A stretch of DNA of 64,000 nucleotides from Leucobacter luti (lineage in GTDB: Bacteria; Actinomycetota; Actinomycetes; Actinomycetales; Microbacteriaceae). The notes under the pieces were generated by a model, which searched no databases, was not told where the DNA came from, and saw only the letters and a program-made list of their open reading frames with translations. This document shows positions 34,039 to 43,184 of the stretch, piece by piece. Position 1 is the first letter of the stretch. The number at the start of each line of letters is the position of its first letter. The stretch spans positions 549,000-612,999 of the forward strand of contig NZ_SHKI01000002.1 in assembly GCF_004217175.1 (NCBI RefSeq), in the 5' to 3' direction. The translations under genes were made by a program, and so were the position numbers.

Positions 34039-35247
34039 CTACTCGCCGCGGGGTGCGAGCCGCCGCACGGCGAGCACGGCGACGAGCGCCGCCGCACCGG
34101 ACCCGGCGGCGATGCTCGACACCATGGTGACGGCGGAGGTGCCGGCGAGCCCGGACACCACGGGAGCCGCGACCGCGCCGGCCGTGAACGTCGCCATCCC
34201 GAGCAGCGCGGCTGCGGTGCCGGCCCGGCTCCCGTGCCCGCCGAGCGCGATCGTGGTGCCGTTTGGGCCGCCGAGCCCGTTCGCGCCGAGGAAGACGGCC
34301 AGCAGCACGATCACAGCGATTGCGGGGGCGCCGGCCAGCGTCGCACCGAGCAGCACGATCGCGGCGACTGCGCCGGCGACCTGACCGGTGAGGTACATTC
34401 GCACGGTGCCGAAGCGCGTCACGAAGCGGCGGCTGAGCTGCGCCCCGCCGAGCTGCGAGAGCGCGTTGATCGCGAACACCACGCTGAACAGCTGCGGAGT
34501 GAGTCCGTACTGATCCTGCAGCACGAAACTCGACATCGACAGGTAGGAGAAGAACGCGGCGCCGCCGAGGCAGGCCGCCGCCATGAGCGCGACGAACAGG
34601 GGGTCGCGCATCACGACACCCACGTGCGAGACGGTGGTGCGGAGCACGCCGCCCGTGTGCCGGCCCTCGGTGAGCGTCTCGCGGAGCCCAAACTGGGCCA
34701 CGCACACGAGCACCACGCCCACTCCGGCAAGTACGAGGAAGATGCCGCGCCAGTCCATGACGCGAGCGAGCTGGCCGCCGATGATCGGCGCGATGATCGG
34801 TGTGAGCGAGGTGACGAGCGCCAGCAGCGAGAGCATGCGCGAGAGCTCGACGCCGTGGAACAGATCCCGGGCCACCGCCATGCTGATCACCACGCCGGCG
34901 GACCCGGCGAGCCCCTGCAGGAAGCGGGCGACGAGCAGCACCTCGATCGTGGGCGCCAGCGCGCACACGGCGGAGAGGATCGCGAACAGGATCACTCCGA
35001 TCACGAGCGGTCGTTTGCGCCCGAAGCGGTCCGAGAGCGGGCCGGCCACGAGCTGCCCGATCCCGAGCCCGATCATGCACACCGACATGGTCGCCTGCCC
35101 GAGCGCGTCTGACGCCCCAAGCGACCGCGCGAGCTCGGGCAGCTGCGGCAGGTACAGGTCCATCGAGAGCGGGCCGAAGGCCTCCAGCGCGCCGAGCACG
35201 AGCGTGATGCGCAGGAGGCCCATGGGGCGGCGGGACGCGCCCGTCAT
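34039..35247 (-). CDS. MFS transporter, Bcr/CflA (drug efflux) type
   Basis: The 402-residue membrane protein has twelve hydrophobic segments and the Bcr/CflA motifs SMDLYLPQLPEL in helix 1, the MFS loop GPLSDRFGRKRP after helix 2, and RFLQGLAGSAGVV in helix 4. It probably exports a toxic substrate or intermediate by proton antiport. Its ATG (35247) overlaps the upstream esterase stop by 4 bases (ATGA), so it is part of the adh-AKR-esterase-esterase-MFS operon. Confidence 0.9.
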   Translation of the reverse strand: MTGASRRPMGLLRITLVLGALEAFGPLSMDLYLPQLPELARSLGASDALGQATMSVCMIGLGIGQLVAGPLSDRFGRKRPLVIGVILFAILSAVCALAPTIEVLLVARFLQGLAGSAGVVISMAVARDLFHGVELSRMLSLLALVTSLTPIIAPIIGGQLARVMDWRGIFLVLAGVGVVLVCVAQFGLRETLTEGRHTGGVLRTTVSHVGVVMRDPLFVALMAAACLGGAAFFSYLSMSSFVLQDQYGLTPQLFSVVFAINALSQLGGAQLSRRFVTRFGTVRMYLTGQVAGAVAAIVLLGATLAGAPAIAVIVLLAVFLGANGLGGPNGTTIALGGHGSRAGTAAALLGMATFTAGAVAAPVVSGLAGTSAVTMVSSIAAGSGAAALVAVLAVRRLAPRGE

Positions 35248-36404
35248 CGGGTGAGGATCCTGCGCCACCAGCTGTCGCGCGCCGCGTTCGCGGCCAGCGA
35301 CACCTCGGCGTCGGGGGAGAACCCCGTGAAGCCGTGGTAGGCGCCCGACCACACGTGCAGCTCCGCCTGCCCGCCCGCGGCCCAGATCGCGCTCGCGTAC
35401 GCGGTCGCCTCGTCGCGGAACACCTCGGCCGAGCCCACCTCGATGAACGCGGGCGGCAGGCCCGTGAGATCGGTTGCGCGCGCCGGGGCCTGGTACGGCG
35501 TGACTGCGGCGGTGCCGCGCTCAGCGCCGAGCATTGCGTCCCAGCCGGTGTCGTTGTTTGAGCGATCCCACGCCCCGATGCCGTCGTACTGCCAGGACGA
35601 CACGGTGTCGTTGCGGTCGTCGATCATCGGCGTGTTTACGAGCTGGCCCGCGAGGGTCGGGCCGCCGCGGTCGCGCGCGAGGAGCGCCACCGCGGCCGTG
35701 AGCCCGCCGCCCGCGGACGTGCCCGAGACTACGACGCGGTCCGGATCGACGCCGAGCTGGGCTGCGTGCGCGGCGAGCCAGGCGAGCGCCGCGTAGCAGT
35801 CCTCCGCGGCTGCGGGGGCCGGGTGCTCGGGGGCGAGCCGGTACTCCACGGCCACACCGACCACGCCGTGCCGCTCGGCGAGGTCGATGAGCTCGCCCGT
35901 GCCGAAGAAGCGCGTGCCCAGCACGTAGCCGCCGCCGTGGATGCCGAGCACCGCGGGGCGCCCTGGGCCGGACCCGCCGGCGCCTCCGGGCTCATGATCG
36001 CCGGCGGCGTCGTTCGCTGCCGGGCGCACGATAGTCACGGCGACGTCGGGCGCGCCGGGCGGTCCGGGGATCACCCGGTCCTCCCAGGTCACCGCGCGCC
36101 CCTCGACCTGCGCGGCCATCGGTTGGATGATCGTGGCAAAGTGGTCGCGGTTCGCGATGATGGTGTCGGCGCGGAGCGGGATCCGCTCGACCAGGTCGAG
36201 GAAGAACTCGAGGCCGGGCAGGAGCGCCGGATCGTAAGGCACGGGTGCGGGGCGGGGCCTGGGCGGCGCGGCACGGTACCGCGCTGCGGCCGGCTCGTGC
36301 GCCGCGGCCGGGCTCTGCTGCGCGTCCGGACCCTGCGCCGCGGCCGGGCCCAGCCCTGCGGCCCAGCCCTGCGGCCCGGGTGCGGATTCGCGCGGCTCAG
36401 CCAC
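35244..36404 (-). CDS. Alpha/beta hydrolase, hormone-sensitive lipase type
   Basis: This 386-residue esterase-like protein has the HSL oxyanion motif IHGGGYVLG, nucleophile elbow GTSAGG, a DEATAY region with the acid, and the catalytic His in SGAYHGF. It has an N-terminal Ala/Pro-rich stretch of about 60 residues not seen in the core family. The GTG start at 36404 overlaps the preceding esterase by 8 bases. It is similar along its length to that neighbour, so a duplication is likely. It probably cleaves a carboxylic ester or lactone of the pathway substrate. Confidence 0.88.
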   Translation of the reverse strand: MAEPRESAPGPQGWAAGLGPAAAQGPDAQQSPAAAHEPAAARYRAAPPRPRPAPVPYDPALLPGLEFFLDLVERIPLRADTIIANRDHFATIIQPMAAQVEGRAVTWEDRVIPGPPGAPDVAVTIVRPAANDAAGDHEPGGAGGSGPGRPAVLGIHGGGYVLGTRFFGTGELIDLAERHGVVGVAVEYRLAPEHPAPAAAEDCYAALAWLAAHAAQLGVDPDRVVVSGTSAGGGLTAAVALLARDRGGPTLAGQLVNTPMIDDRNDTVSSWQYDGIGAWDRSNNDTGWDAMLGAERGTAAVTPYQAPARATDLTGLPPAFIEVGSAEVFRDEATAYASAIWAAGGQAELHVWSGAYHGFTGFSPDAEVSLAANAARDSWWRRILTR

Positions 36405-37461
36405 GGTCGCCCCCGCCCAGGATGCGCCGCAGCCACGAGTCGCGGGAGGCGAGCGCCGCGCGCGTGATCTCGGCCTCAGGCGCGTACATGTCGAAGCCGT
36501 GGCAGCCGCCGGCCCAGACATGCAGTTCGGCCTCGCCGCCGGTGGCCCAGATGCGCCGCGCGTAGTCGGTGTCCTCGTCGCGGAACATCTCCGCGGCGCC
36601 CACCTCGATGAACGCGGGCGGGAGGCCGGCGAGGTCCTTCGCGCGGCTCGGTGCCGCGTACTCCGGGGCGTCGTCTGCGTAGGCGAGATCGGGGCCCAGC
36701 ACGCTGCGCCAGGCGAGCAGGTTCGCGTCGCGCTGCCAGGTGCCGATTCCGTCGTACTGCAGGCTCGACACCGTGGTGTTCGTGTTGTCGAGCATGGGGC
36801 ACAGCAGGAGCTGGCCGGCGAGCGCGGGACCGCCCCGGTCGCGCGCCATGAGGGCCACGGCCGCGGCGAACGCGCCGCCGGCGCTGCCGCCCATCACGAT
36901 GAGTTGTTCCGGGTCGCCGCCGAGTTCGGTGGCGTGCGCCGCCACCCAGCAGGTGGCGGCGTAGTTGTCCTCGACCCCGGCGGGGAACGGGTCCTCGGGG
37001 GCGAGGCGATACTCCACGTTCACGCCGATGACGCCGTGGCGGGCGACGAGGTCGGCGACCCTGCCGTGCTCCCACGCGCGGTGGCCCACGATCATTCCGC
37101 CGCCGTGGAAGTTCACGAGGAGCGGCAGGGCCCCGGGGCGAGGGTGCTCCGGTCGAAACACGGTGATCTCGAGCGCTGGCGCGCCGGCCGGGCCGGGAAT
37201 GCGCAGCTCCTCCGCGGTGATCGGGAGGGTCGCCGCAACCGCGGCGGAGTCAGGAAACGCCGGCCCGCCGCCGCGCATGAGTGGGAGCGACTCCTCGCTG
37301 AGCGGGGGCTGCCCGCTCGCGTTGAGCGCGTCGAGCGCGGGGATGACCTCCGGATCGAACGGGACCGGCGGCAGCTGCGGGGCGCCGAGTGCCGCGGGCG
37401 GTGCGGGCGGTGCGGCCGAATCTGGCCCGGTGTGTGCGTCGTCGTGGATGATCTGGCTCAC
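36397..37461 (-). CDS. Alpha/beta hydrolase, hormone-sensitive lipase type
   Basis: The 354-residue protein shows NFHGGGMIVG (oxyanion hole), the elbow MGGSAGG with the Ser nucleophile, the acid region FRDEDTDY and the His in AGGCHGF. It is a paralogue of the next gene. The GTG start at 37461 has GGAGG ten bases upstream and lies two bases after the reductase stop, so it is coupled to the operon. Confidence 0.88.
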   Translation of the reverse strand: MSQIIHDDAHTGPDSAAPPAPPAALGAPQLPPVPFDPEVIPALDALNASGQPPLSEESLPLMRGGGPAFPDSAAVAATLPITAEELRIPGPAGAPALEITVFRPEHPRPGALPLLVNFHGGGMIVGHRAWEHGRVADLVARHGVIGVNVEYRLAPEDPFPAGVEDNYAATCWVAAHATELGGDPEQLIVMGGSAGGAFAAAVALMARDRGGPALAGQLLLCPMLDNTNTTVSSLQYDGIGTWQRDANLLAWRSVLGPDLAYADDAPEYAAPSRAKDLAGLPPAFIEVGAAEMFRDEDTDYARRIWATGGEAELHVWAGGCHGFDMYAPEAEITRAALASRDSWLRRILGGGDRG

Positions 37462-37463
37462 GG

Positions 37464-38429
37464 TTACGGTCCCTCCGGATCGACGAGGCCGCGGTCGGCC
37501 CAGAACGGGGTGACGCGCTCCCGGATCGCGGCGGCCCCGACACGGTCAAGCAGCGCCAGGCTGCCCAGGTTTGTCTCGAGCTGCGCCACGCTCGACGCCC
37601 CGAACAGCGTGGTCGCCGTTGCGGGGTGGGTGAGCGTGAACGCGATCGCGAGCTGGGCGGGGGTGCCCCCGAGCTCTTCGGCGAGCGCGACAAAGGCGGG
37701 CACGTCGTTAATGATGCGCTGTCGGATCCCGCCGGGGTCGCGCCCCACCTCACGGTCGGTGGCGACCTTCCCCGCGAGGTAACCGCCCTCCATCACGTCG
37801 GACGCCTGCATTGACAGCCCCCGCTCCCAGAGCCGCGCGAACGGTGCTCCGTCGGGGATCGCGCGGCGCGAGACGCTGTACTTGAGCTGGGCGATCTCTG
37901 GGCCGGGGATCCCCTCCGCGGCGGCGATGTCGAGCAGCGCCTGCACGTTCGTTGCCGACCAGTTGTTGACGCCCCAGGCGCGGATCCGGCCCTCCGACTG
38001 GAGCTCGGCGAGGTTGAGCGCGATGTCGCGCAGGGCGACGTCGTCGCGCCGGAGATCGCCGAGCACGACGAGGTCGGCGTGCTCGGCGCCAACGCGGAAC
38101 AGCGCGGCGTCGAGCTGGGACCTGAACCCGGTCTGCTCGTCCCAGCCCTCGAGCCACAGCTTCTCGGAGAGCAGATACTCGTCGCGGGCGACGCCGGCCG
38201 CGCGGATGATCGCGGAAAATAGGACGTCGGTGAACGCCGGTGGGGATCCCGGCATACTGTAGACGCCGACGTCGAAGAGGGTGATGCCGCGGTCGATTGC
38301 CGTGCGCACCAGCCGCACTGAGTCTTCGAAGTGCATGCGGTCGTATATGTGCCAGGAACCGAGGGCGAAGACCGAGGTCTCCAGCTCGCTCGTGCCGATC
38401 CGGCGGCGGGGGACTGGCGGGTGAGTCAT
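37464..38429 (-). CDS. Atypical aldo/keto reductase (catalytic His missing)
   Basis: The 321-residue protein follows the aldo/keto reductase barrel: a GTSELETSVFALGSW start, FDVGVY for the Asp and Tyr, and LSEKLW for the Lys. At the usual L-x-x-x-H position it reads LVVLGD, so the fourth tetrad residue is Gly instead of His. The end LFGASSVAQLETNL is the normal NADP-binding signature. The paralogue at 42131 has the same change. ATG 38429 has AAAGGA. It may catalyse an isomerase- or dehydratase-like step or a slow reduction. Confidence 0.82.
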   Translation of the reverse strand: MTHPPVPRRRIGTSELETSVFALGSWHIYDRMHFEDSVRLVRTAIDRGITLFDVGVYSMPGSPPAFTDVLFSAIIRAAGVARDEYLLSEKLWLEGWDEQTGFRSQLDAALFRVGAEHADLVVLGDLRRDDVALRDIALNLAELQSEGRIRAWGVNNWSATNVQALLDIAAAEGIPGPEIAQLKYSVSRRAIPDGAPFARLWERGLSMQASDVMEGGYLAGKVATDREVGRDPGGIRQRIINDVPAFVALAEELGGTPAQLAIAFTLTHPATATTLFGASSVAQLETNLGSLALLDRVGAAAIRERVTPFWADRGLVDPEGP

Positions 38430-38478
38430 GGGTGGTCCTTTCACAGCTGAAGTGGGGGCGAGGGTGCTCCGGCCGGAG

Positions 38479-39594
38479 CTACTCGCGGGAGAGTCGAGGG
38501 TCGATGACGGCCTTCACCTCGCGCAGCTCGTGCATGTTCGCAATGCGGTCGGAGGCCTCATCGAGCCCGCAGGGCGCGGAGAAGAGGTCGTCCCAGGGGA
38601 AGCGATCAGCGAAGGTGCGGAAGAACTCGATCGAGCGGTAGTAGTCGGAGACATCGCCGTTCAGGGAGCCGACGACGGTGAGCTCCTTGCCCATGACCGC
38701 GGAGAGGGGGAACGCGTCGCCGGTGGGGCCGGTCGAACCGACGATCGCGACGGTGCCGCGCTGCGCTGCCATGCCGACGGCCTCCGGGCCGATACTCGGC
38801 GCACCCGCGAAGTCAAGCACCAGATCGGCGCCCTGGCCATCCGTGAGTTCGAGCACACGCGCGACCGTCGCGTTGGAGCCGCCCGCGATGTCGATCGTGT
38901 GGGTCGCGCCGAAGCGCTGAGCGAGTTCCAAGCGCGCGGCCGGGGCGCCGGCGGTGATCACGGTTCCGGCCCCGGAGATGCTCGCGACCGCGGTGGCGAA
39001 CAGGCCGAGCGCGCCCGAACCCTGCACTACGACGCGGGAGCCGGGGCGCACCCCGCCGGCGCGGTCGAAGGCGCGGAGCACGGTCTTTGCCGCGCAGCCG
39101 GCGGCCGACGCCCAGGTGTCTTTCACCTCGGCCGGCAGGCGCAGCTTCTGCGCGCCGGGGGTCACGTACGCGTACTCGGACAGCCCGGCCGTCGCGTAGG
39201 GGAACACATCGGAGCGCTGCAGAAACCCGTACCCGCGCTTCGCGCACGCGACCGGCTGCCGCAGCACGGTGCAGCCGAAGCACTCGCCGCAGACCGATTC
39301 AGACCAGCCGATCCGGTCGCCGAGCTGCAGCGGGGCGCCGAGGGCGTCTACAGCCCCGTCGCCGAGGGCGATTACCTCGCCGACCATCTCGTGACCGAGC
39401 ACCATCGGCAGCATGCCGGGGAACGTCATTTTGCCGGCCCAGATCTCGATGTCGGTGCCGCAGAGCGTGGTGCAGGTGATCCGCACCAGCGCTGCGCCGG
39501 GCTCGATGTGTTCTGGGAGCGGGAGCTCCGTGAGGGTGAGTGGAGCGCCGTGCTCGGTGAGCACCGCGGCGCGGGTGGTTGTGGGAATCGTCAT
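38479..39594 (-). CDS. Zinc-dependent alcohol dehydrogenase (MDR family)
   Basis: The 371-residue enzyme has the catalytic zinc site with C in TLCGTDIEIW and GHEMVGEV, the structural zinc cluster beginning CGECFGC with a further C in VACAKRG, and the NAD-binding GSGALG. It interconverts an alcohol and a ketone or aldehyde. It is the first gene of a leftward operon (adh, AKR, two esterases, MFS). Its promoter region shares the CTACANNTGTAG-type operator with other genes of the region. ATG 39594 has GGAG at a normal distance. Confidence 0.92.
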   Translation of the reverse strand: MTIPTTTRAAVLTEHGAPLTLTELPLPEHIEPGAALVRITCTTLCGTDIEIWAGKMTFPGMLPMVLGHEMVGEVIALGDGAVDALGAPLQLGDRIGWSESVCGECFGCTVLRQPVACAKRGYGFLQRSDVFPYATAGLSEYAYVTPGAQKLRLPAEVKDTWASAAGCAAKTVLRAFDRAGGVRPGSRVVVQGSGALGLFATAVASISGAGTVITAGAPAARLELAQRFGATHTIDIAGGSNATVARVLELTDGQGADLVLDFAGAPSIGPEAVGMAAQRGTVAIVGSTGPTGDAFPLSAVMGKELTVVGSLNGDVSDYYRSIEFFRTFADRFPWDDLFSAPCGLDEASDRIANMHELREVKAVIDPRLSRE

Positions 39595-39652
39595 TGAGTA
39601 CTCCGTTCCGAGGGGATCGGCGCGGCCTCGTTGCCCGGGGCGCCGATCATGT

Positions 39653-39680
39653 AGTTTTATTCTACATACGTTGACCATAA
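39653..39680. promoter_or_regulatory. TetR-type operator between adh and amidohydrolase genes
   Basis: The core is CTACATACGTTG (39662-39673) with flanks TTTTATT on the left and CATAAG on the right. It fits the family described in the findings. Confidence 0.55.
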
Positions 39681-39731
39681 GCGCGAAGTATCTGCATCCG
39701 CGCCGCCGGTCCAGGGTCCCAGGGAGGGAAC

Positions 39732-41138
39732 ATGACTGATCTTGATGCGCGCGCGCCGCGCGCACACGCCGACCTCGTGCTGAGCGGGGGTGCGATCCTC
39801 GCCATGGACGAGGCCGGCACGCGCGCGGAGGCCGTGGCTATCGCCGGGGGCCGCATCGTCGCGGTCGGCGGGGCCGACGAACTCGCGCCCTGGTGTGGGC
39901 TGGACACCCGCGTGATCGATCTCGCCGGGCGCGCGGTGCTCCCCGGAATCAACGACTCCCACCTCCACGGCTCCTGGCTCGGCGCGCGCTGGCCACACAC
40001 GTTCTTCGGGGCCCCGGATCCCGAGGCCGCCGCGCAGGTGAGCGGCACGCTCGTGTCGAGCCGCGCCGAGCGCCGCGCCGCGATCCTGCGCGCGGGGGTG
40101 CTGCTCTCCGAGCTGGGTATTACGAGCTACACCGAACCGGGCATCGGCCCCGGCGAGGATGACGGGGAGACCGGCAGCTTCCACAGCGAGGTGATCGACG
40201 TCTACCGGGAACTCGCGGCCGCGGGAGAACTGCGGCAGCGCGTCACCCTGCTCGCGCTGCACGGGATCCTCGATGGCCCCAGCGACGTTGCCACCGTGGT
40301 CGACGGGATCCGGGATCACGCCGCGATCTCCGCGACGAGCGACCCCGCCTGGCTGGCGATCCCCGGCGTCAAGATCTTCGGAGACCTCATCCCGCTCTCG
40401 CGCCAGGCCTGGACCGCGCACAGCTACGACGACGGCACGCACGGCGATCTGCTCGTCGAGGGCGACACGCTCGATGCGAAGACCGCGGGCCTCTCCGCAA
40501 TGCTGCGCGCCGCGCACCTCGCCGGCCTGCAGGTCGGCATCCACGCCACGGGGGATCGCACCATCGGCCTCGCGCTCGACGCGTTCGAGGCGGCGGCGGC
40601 CGAAGCGGGCGCGCCCAGCGTGCGTGAGCTCGGCCACGTGATCATCCACGGCGACCTCGCCACCCCCGCGCAGGTGCGGCGCATGGCGGAGCTCGGGGTG
40701 TGGCTCAATACCCAGGCGGGGATCGCGGCGCAGACGGGCGACTGGCTCGCCGGGATGCTCGGTACCGAGGTGGCGGGCGCCGCCTGGCCGCTGGGCGACG
40801 CGCTCGCCGCAGGGGTGCTCGTGCTCTCGTCGGACGCCCCCGTGCTCGGCTTTGACTGGCGGCGGGGAATCGCGGACGCAGACGCGCGGATCGTCGCGGG
40901 CGGCGGTGCCACCGACGCCGTGAGTGCGCGGGAGCGGTTGCACGGGCTGCTGCGCTGCTACACCGCCGTGCCGGCCGCGCAGGATCGGGCTGGCGAGTGG
41001 AAGGGCACGATCGGCGTCGGGATGGTCGCCGACCTCGTCGTGCTCGAGCGCGATCCGTTCGTGGCGGGCGCTGCGGGACTCCCTGGCGTCGCGGTCGATG
41101 TCACGGTGCTTGAGGGGCGCGTGGTGTTCGAGCGCTAG
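39732..41138 (+). CDS. Amidohydrolase family protein (YtcJ/Amidohydro_3 type)
   Basis: The 468-residue protein has the amidohydrolase frame: an N-terminal beta-sandwich (LVLSGGAILAMDEAG...RIVAVGG), the metal motif SHLHGSW, two later metal His in GIHATGDR and VIIHGD, the catalytic Asp in SSDAPVLG, and a C-terminal sandwich ending VTVLEGRVVFER. Members hydrolyse amides, lactones or cyclic imides. It is divergent from the alcohol dehydrogenase across a shared operator. Confidence 0.88.
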   Translation: MTDLDARAPRAHADLVLSGGAILAMDEAGTRAEAVAIAGGRIVAVGGADELAPWCGLDTRVIDLAGRAVLPGINDSHLHGSWLGARWPHTFFGAPDPEAAAQVSGTLVSSRAERRAAILRAGVLLSELGITSYTEPGIGPGEDDGETGSFHSEVIDVYRELAAAGELRQRVTLLALHGILDGPSDVATVVDGIRDHAAISATSDPAWLAIPGVKIFGDLIPLSRQAWTAHSYDDGTHGDLLVEGDTLDAKTAGLSAMLRAAHLAGLQVGIHATGDRTIGLALDAFEAAAAEAGAPSVRELGHVIIHGDLATPAQVRRMAELGVWLNTQAGIAAQTGDWLAGMLGTEVAGAAWPLGDALAAGVLVLSSDAPVLGFDWRRGIADADARIVAGGGATDAVSARERLHGLLRCYTAVPAAQDRAGEWKGTIGVGMVADLVVLERDPFVAGAAGLPGVAVDVTVLEGRVVFER

Positions 41139-41161
41139 GGGCCGTCGCCCGCGCTCAGGAC

Positions 41162-41221
41162 GGAGATCCGAACTCAGGCGGAGGAATTTCGCTCGTTCTC
41201 TCCGCCTGAGTTCGGATCTCC
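41162..41221. terminator. Bidirectional terminator: perfect 22-bp inverted repeat
   Basis: Arms 41162-41183 and 41200-41221 are fully complementary with a 16-base loop, between convergent genes. The tail GAGTTCGGATCTCCTGCG of the right arm is repeated at 41227-41244. The CTCAGGCGG core also appears in the hairpin at 1088. Confidence 0.8.
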
Positions 41222-41258
41222 TGCGGGAGTTCGGATCTCCTGCGCGGCGTGGCGCCGG

Positions 41259-41996
41259 CTACGTGAGCAGCTGACCGCCGTCGACCGGGAGGCTCACGCC
41301 CGTGATGTGCGCGGCGCCCGGCCCGGCGAGGTAGGCGACCGCGGGGGCGATGTCGGCCACGCGCGCAAGGTCGCCGAGCGGGATCCGGCTCGACCAGGCC
41401 GCGCGAGCCGGGGAACCCGCAGGCATTCCCTGCTCGAGCATGGGGGTGAGTACGGGGCCGGGGGCGACCGCGTTGACCCGGATCCCGTGGGACGCCAGCT
41501 CGATCGCGGCCCAGCGGGTGACCGAGTCGACGGCCGCCTTGCTCGACTCGTAGGCGCCCATGCCTGGCGTGGGCTGGCGCCCGCCGATCGAGGAGATGTT
41601 CACCACCGTGCCACCCCCGCCCGCGGCGATTCGGTGGCGCGCGAACGCCTGGATCATGACGAAGGTGCCGAGCACGTTGACGTCGAGGATTGAGCGGTAC
41701 GCGGCCGGGTCGAGCTCGGTGACCGCGCCGTGCACGGACAGGATCCCCGCGTTGTTGATGAGTACGTCGACGCCGCCGTTCGGCGCGAGTGCGGCGAATG
41801 CCGTGGCTACGGCGTCGGCGTCGGTGATGTCGAGCGTGAGCGCCTCCGCGCCGAGACCGGTGGCCGCGGCTGAGACCGCCGCGGCGTCGCGGTCGGCGAG
41901 GATCACCCGGTCGCCCGCGTCAATGAACTCGCGGGCAATGCCCTGGCCGATGCCGCCGGCGCCGCCGGTGATGAGAACGGTGCGGTGTGTGGTCAC
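41259..41996 (-). CDS. Short-chain dehydrogenase/reductase
   Basis: This 245-residue SDR has the cofactor motif TGGAGGIGQG, NNAG, catalytic Ser in NISSIGG and Y-x-x-x-K in YESSKAA. The Asp in LADRD after the second strand suggests NAD rather than NADP. It probably oxidises a secondary alcohol in the regulon's pathway. The GTG start at 41996 has GAGGAG. It is divergent from the AKR at 42131 across a shared operator. Confidence 0.92.
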   Translation of the reverse strand: MTTHRTVLITGGAGGIGQGIAREFIDAGDRVILADRDAAAVSAAATGLGAEALTLDITDADAVATAFAALAPNGGVDVLINNAGILSVHGAVTELDPAAYRSILDVNVLGTFVMIQAFARHRIAAGGGGTVVNISSIGGRQPTPGMGAYESSKAAVDSVTRWAAIELASHGIRVNAVAPGPVLTPMLEQGMPAGSPARAAWSSRIPLGDLARVADIAPAVAYLAGPGAAHITGVSLPVDGGQLLT

Positions 41997-42054
41997 GGTG
42001 ACTCCTCTGTCATGGTGGGCCGGCGCGGTGGCGGCGGCACTGGAACGAACCTCA

Positions 42055-42082
42055 CTTATATTATACGATTGTAGAAAATAAA
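42055..42082. promoter_or_regulatory. TetR-type operator between SDR and AKR genes
   Basis: The core is ATACGATTGTAG (42063-42074), flanked by TTATATT and AAAATAAA. Confidence 0.6.
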
Positions 42083-42130
42083 CGAGTGCGCGTGCGCAGC
42101 GGCGGGCGCGGCTCCTGCGAGGAGGCAGAC

Positions 42131-43120
42131 ATGACGTTTACCGGAGTGGTCCCGAAGCGGCGGCTCGGCCCCGGCGGCCCCGAAGTGCCCGTCTTCGCGC
42201 TCGGATCGTGGAACACCTGGGACCGGATGGCGCCGCCGGAGCGGCGCGCGCTCATGGGGCGCGCGGTGGAGGTGGGCGCCGCGTTCTTTGATGTGGCCTA
42301 CTACAACATGGGGCCGCACGCCGAGGCGTCGCGCACTGATCTGCTGTTTGGCGAGACGCTGCGCGAGCTCGGGCTCGCCCGCACCGACTATCAGCTCTGC
42401 GGCAAGCTCTGGCTGTGGGAGTACCCCGAGGCGGGGTTCGCCGAGCAGATGCGCGTCTCCCTCGATCGAATTGGCGCCGGGCGCGGCGGTCCTGAGTCGT
42501 TCGAGACCGTGGTGGTGGGGGACTTCATGGGCGAGATTGACATCGCCCAGGTGGTGCGTGACGTACAGGCGGAGATCGACCGCGGCAGCTTTGCGAGTTG
42601 GGGTGTGAACAACTGGCCGGCGGAGGCGCTGCAGCTCGCGCTCGACACGGCCGCGGCTGAGCGGCTGACCCCGCCGAGCTTTGCTCAGCTGAAGTACGGG
42701 CTCGTGCGCCGCAGCATGGCCGAGGGGGAGTTCTACGGCGGGTGGTGCGCGGACGGCACGCTGGCGCTGCAGGCGTCTGATTCATTCGAGGGCGGGATCC
42801 TCGTGGGCAAGCTTGCCCCGGCGCGCAAGATCGGCGCCGACGTCGGTGGGATCCGGGAGCGGATCGTTGCGGCATATCCGGAGGTCGAGCGCGTCGCGAC
42901 GGACTTCGGGGCAACGCCGGCGCAGCTCGGGCTCGCGTTCTGCCTCGCCAACCCTGCGACCGCGAACGTGCTGTTCGGGGCCTCCCGGGTGGCTCAACTC
43001 GACGACAATCTCGGCGCGATCGGTGTGCTCGAGCGCGTGGGGCCCGATGCGATTCGCGCGGCGACCGCCGGGCTCTGGCTTGACCGCGACGTGCGCGCCG
43101 ACGGGGTCTGGGCGCCGTGA
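42131..43120 (+). CDS. Atypical aldo/keto reductase (catalytic His missing)
   Basis: The 329-residue protein is a paralogue of the one at 37464, with the common start FALGSWNTWDRM, FDVAYY for Asp/Tyr and CGKLWLW for Lys. The usual His region is VVVGDF, so His is replaced by Gly. The NADP-binding end LFGASRVAQLDDNL is intact. ATG 42131 has GGAGG six bases upstream. A terminator follows. Two such proteins in one regulon argue for a specific function rather than decay. Confidence 0.82.
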   Translation: MTFTGVVPKRRLGPGGPEVPVFALGSWNTWDRMAPPERRALMGRAVEVGAAFFDVAYYNMGPHAEASRTDLLFGETLRELGLARTDYQLCGKLWLWEYPEAGFAEQMRVSLDRIGAGRGGPESFETVVVGDFMGEIDIAQVVRDVQAEIDRGSFASWGVNNWPAEALQLALDTAAAERLTPPSFAQLKYGLVRRSMAEGEFYGGWCADGTLALQASDSFEGGILVGKLAPARKIGADVGGIRERIVAAYPEVERVATDFGATPAQLGLAFCLANPATANVLFGASRVAQLDDNLGAIGVLERVGPDAIRAATAGLWLDRDVRADGVWAP

Positions 43121-43149
43121 GTGTGACCGGGCGGCCCCGGGGTGTGACG

Positions 43150-43179
43150 GTGTGGGCCGGCCGCGTGGCCGGCCCACAC
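43150..43179. terminator. Bidirectional terminator hairpin
   Basis: GTGTGGGCCGGCC (43150-43162) and GGCCGGCCCACAC (43167-43179) pair perfectly with loop GCGT, between convergent genes. Confidence 0.8.
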
Positions 43180-43184
43180 CCGCG

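Noticed and set aside
32623-35112. 829-residue plus-strand frame
   Set aside because: It is antisense to the aldehyde dehydrogenase and MFS genes and has His/Asp/Arg-rich shadow composition.
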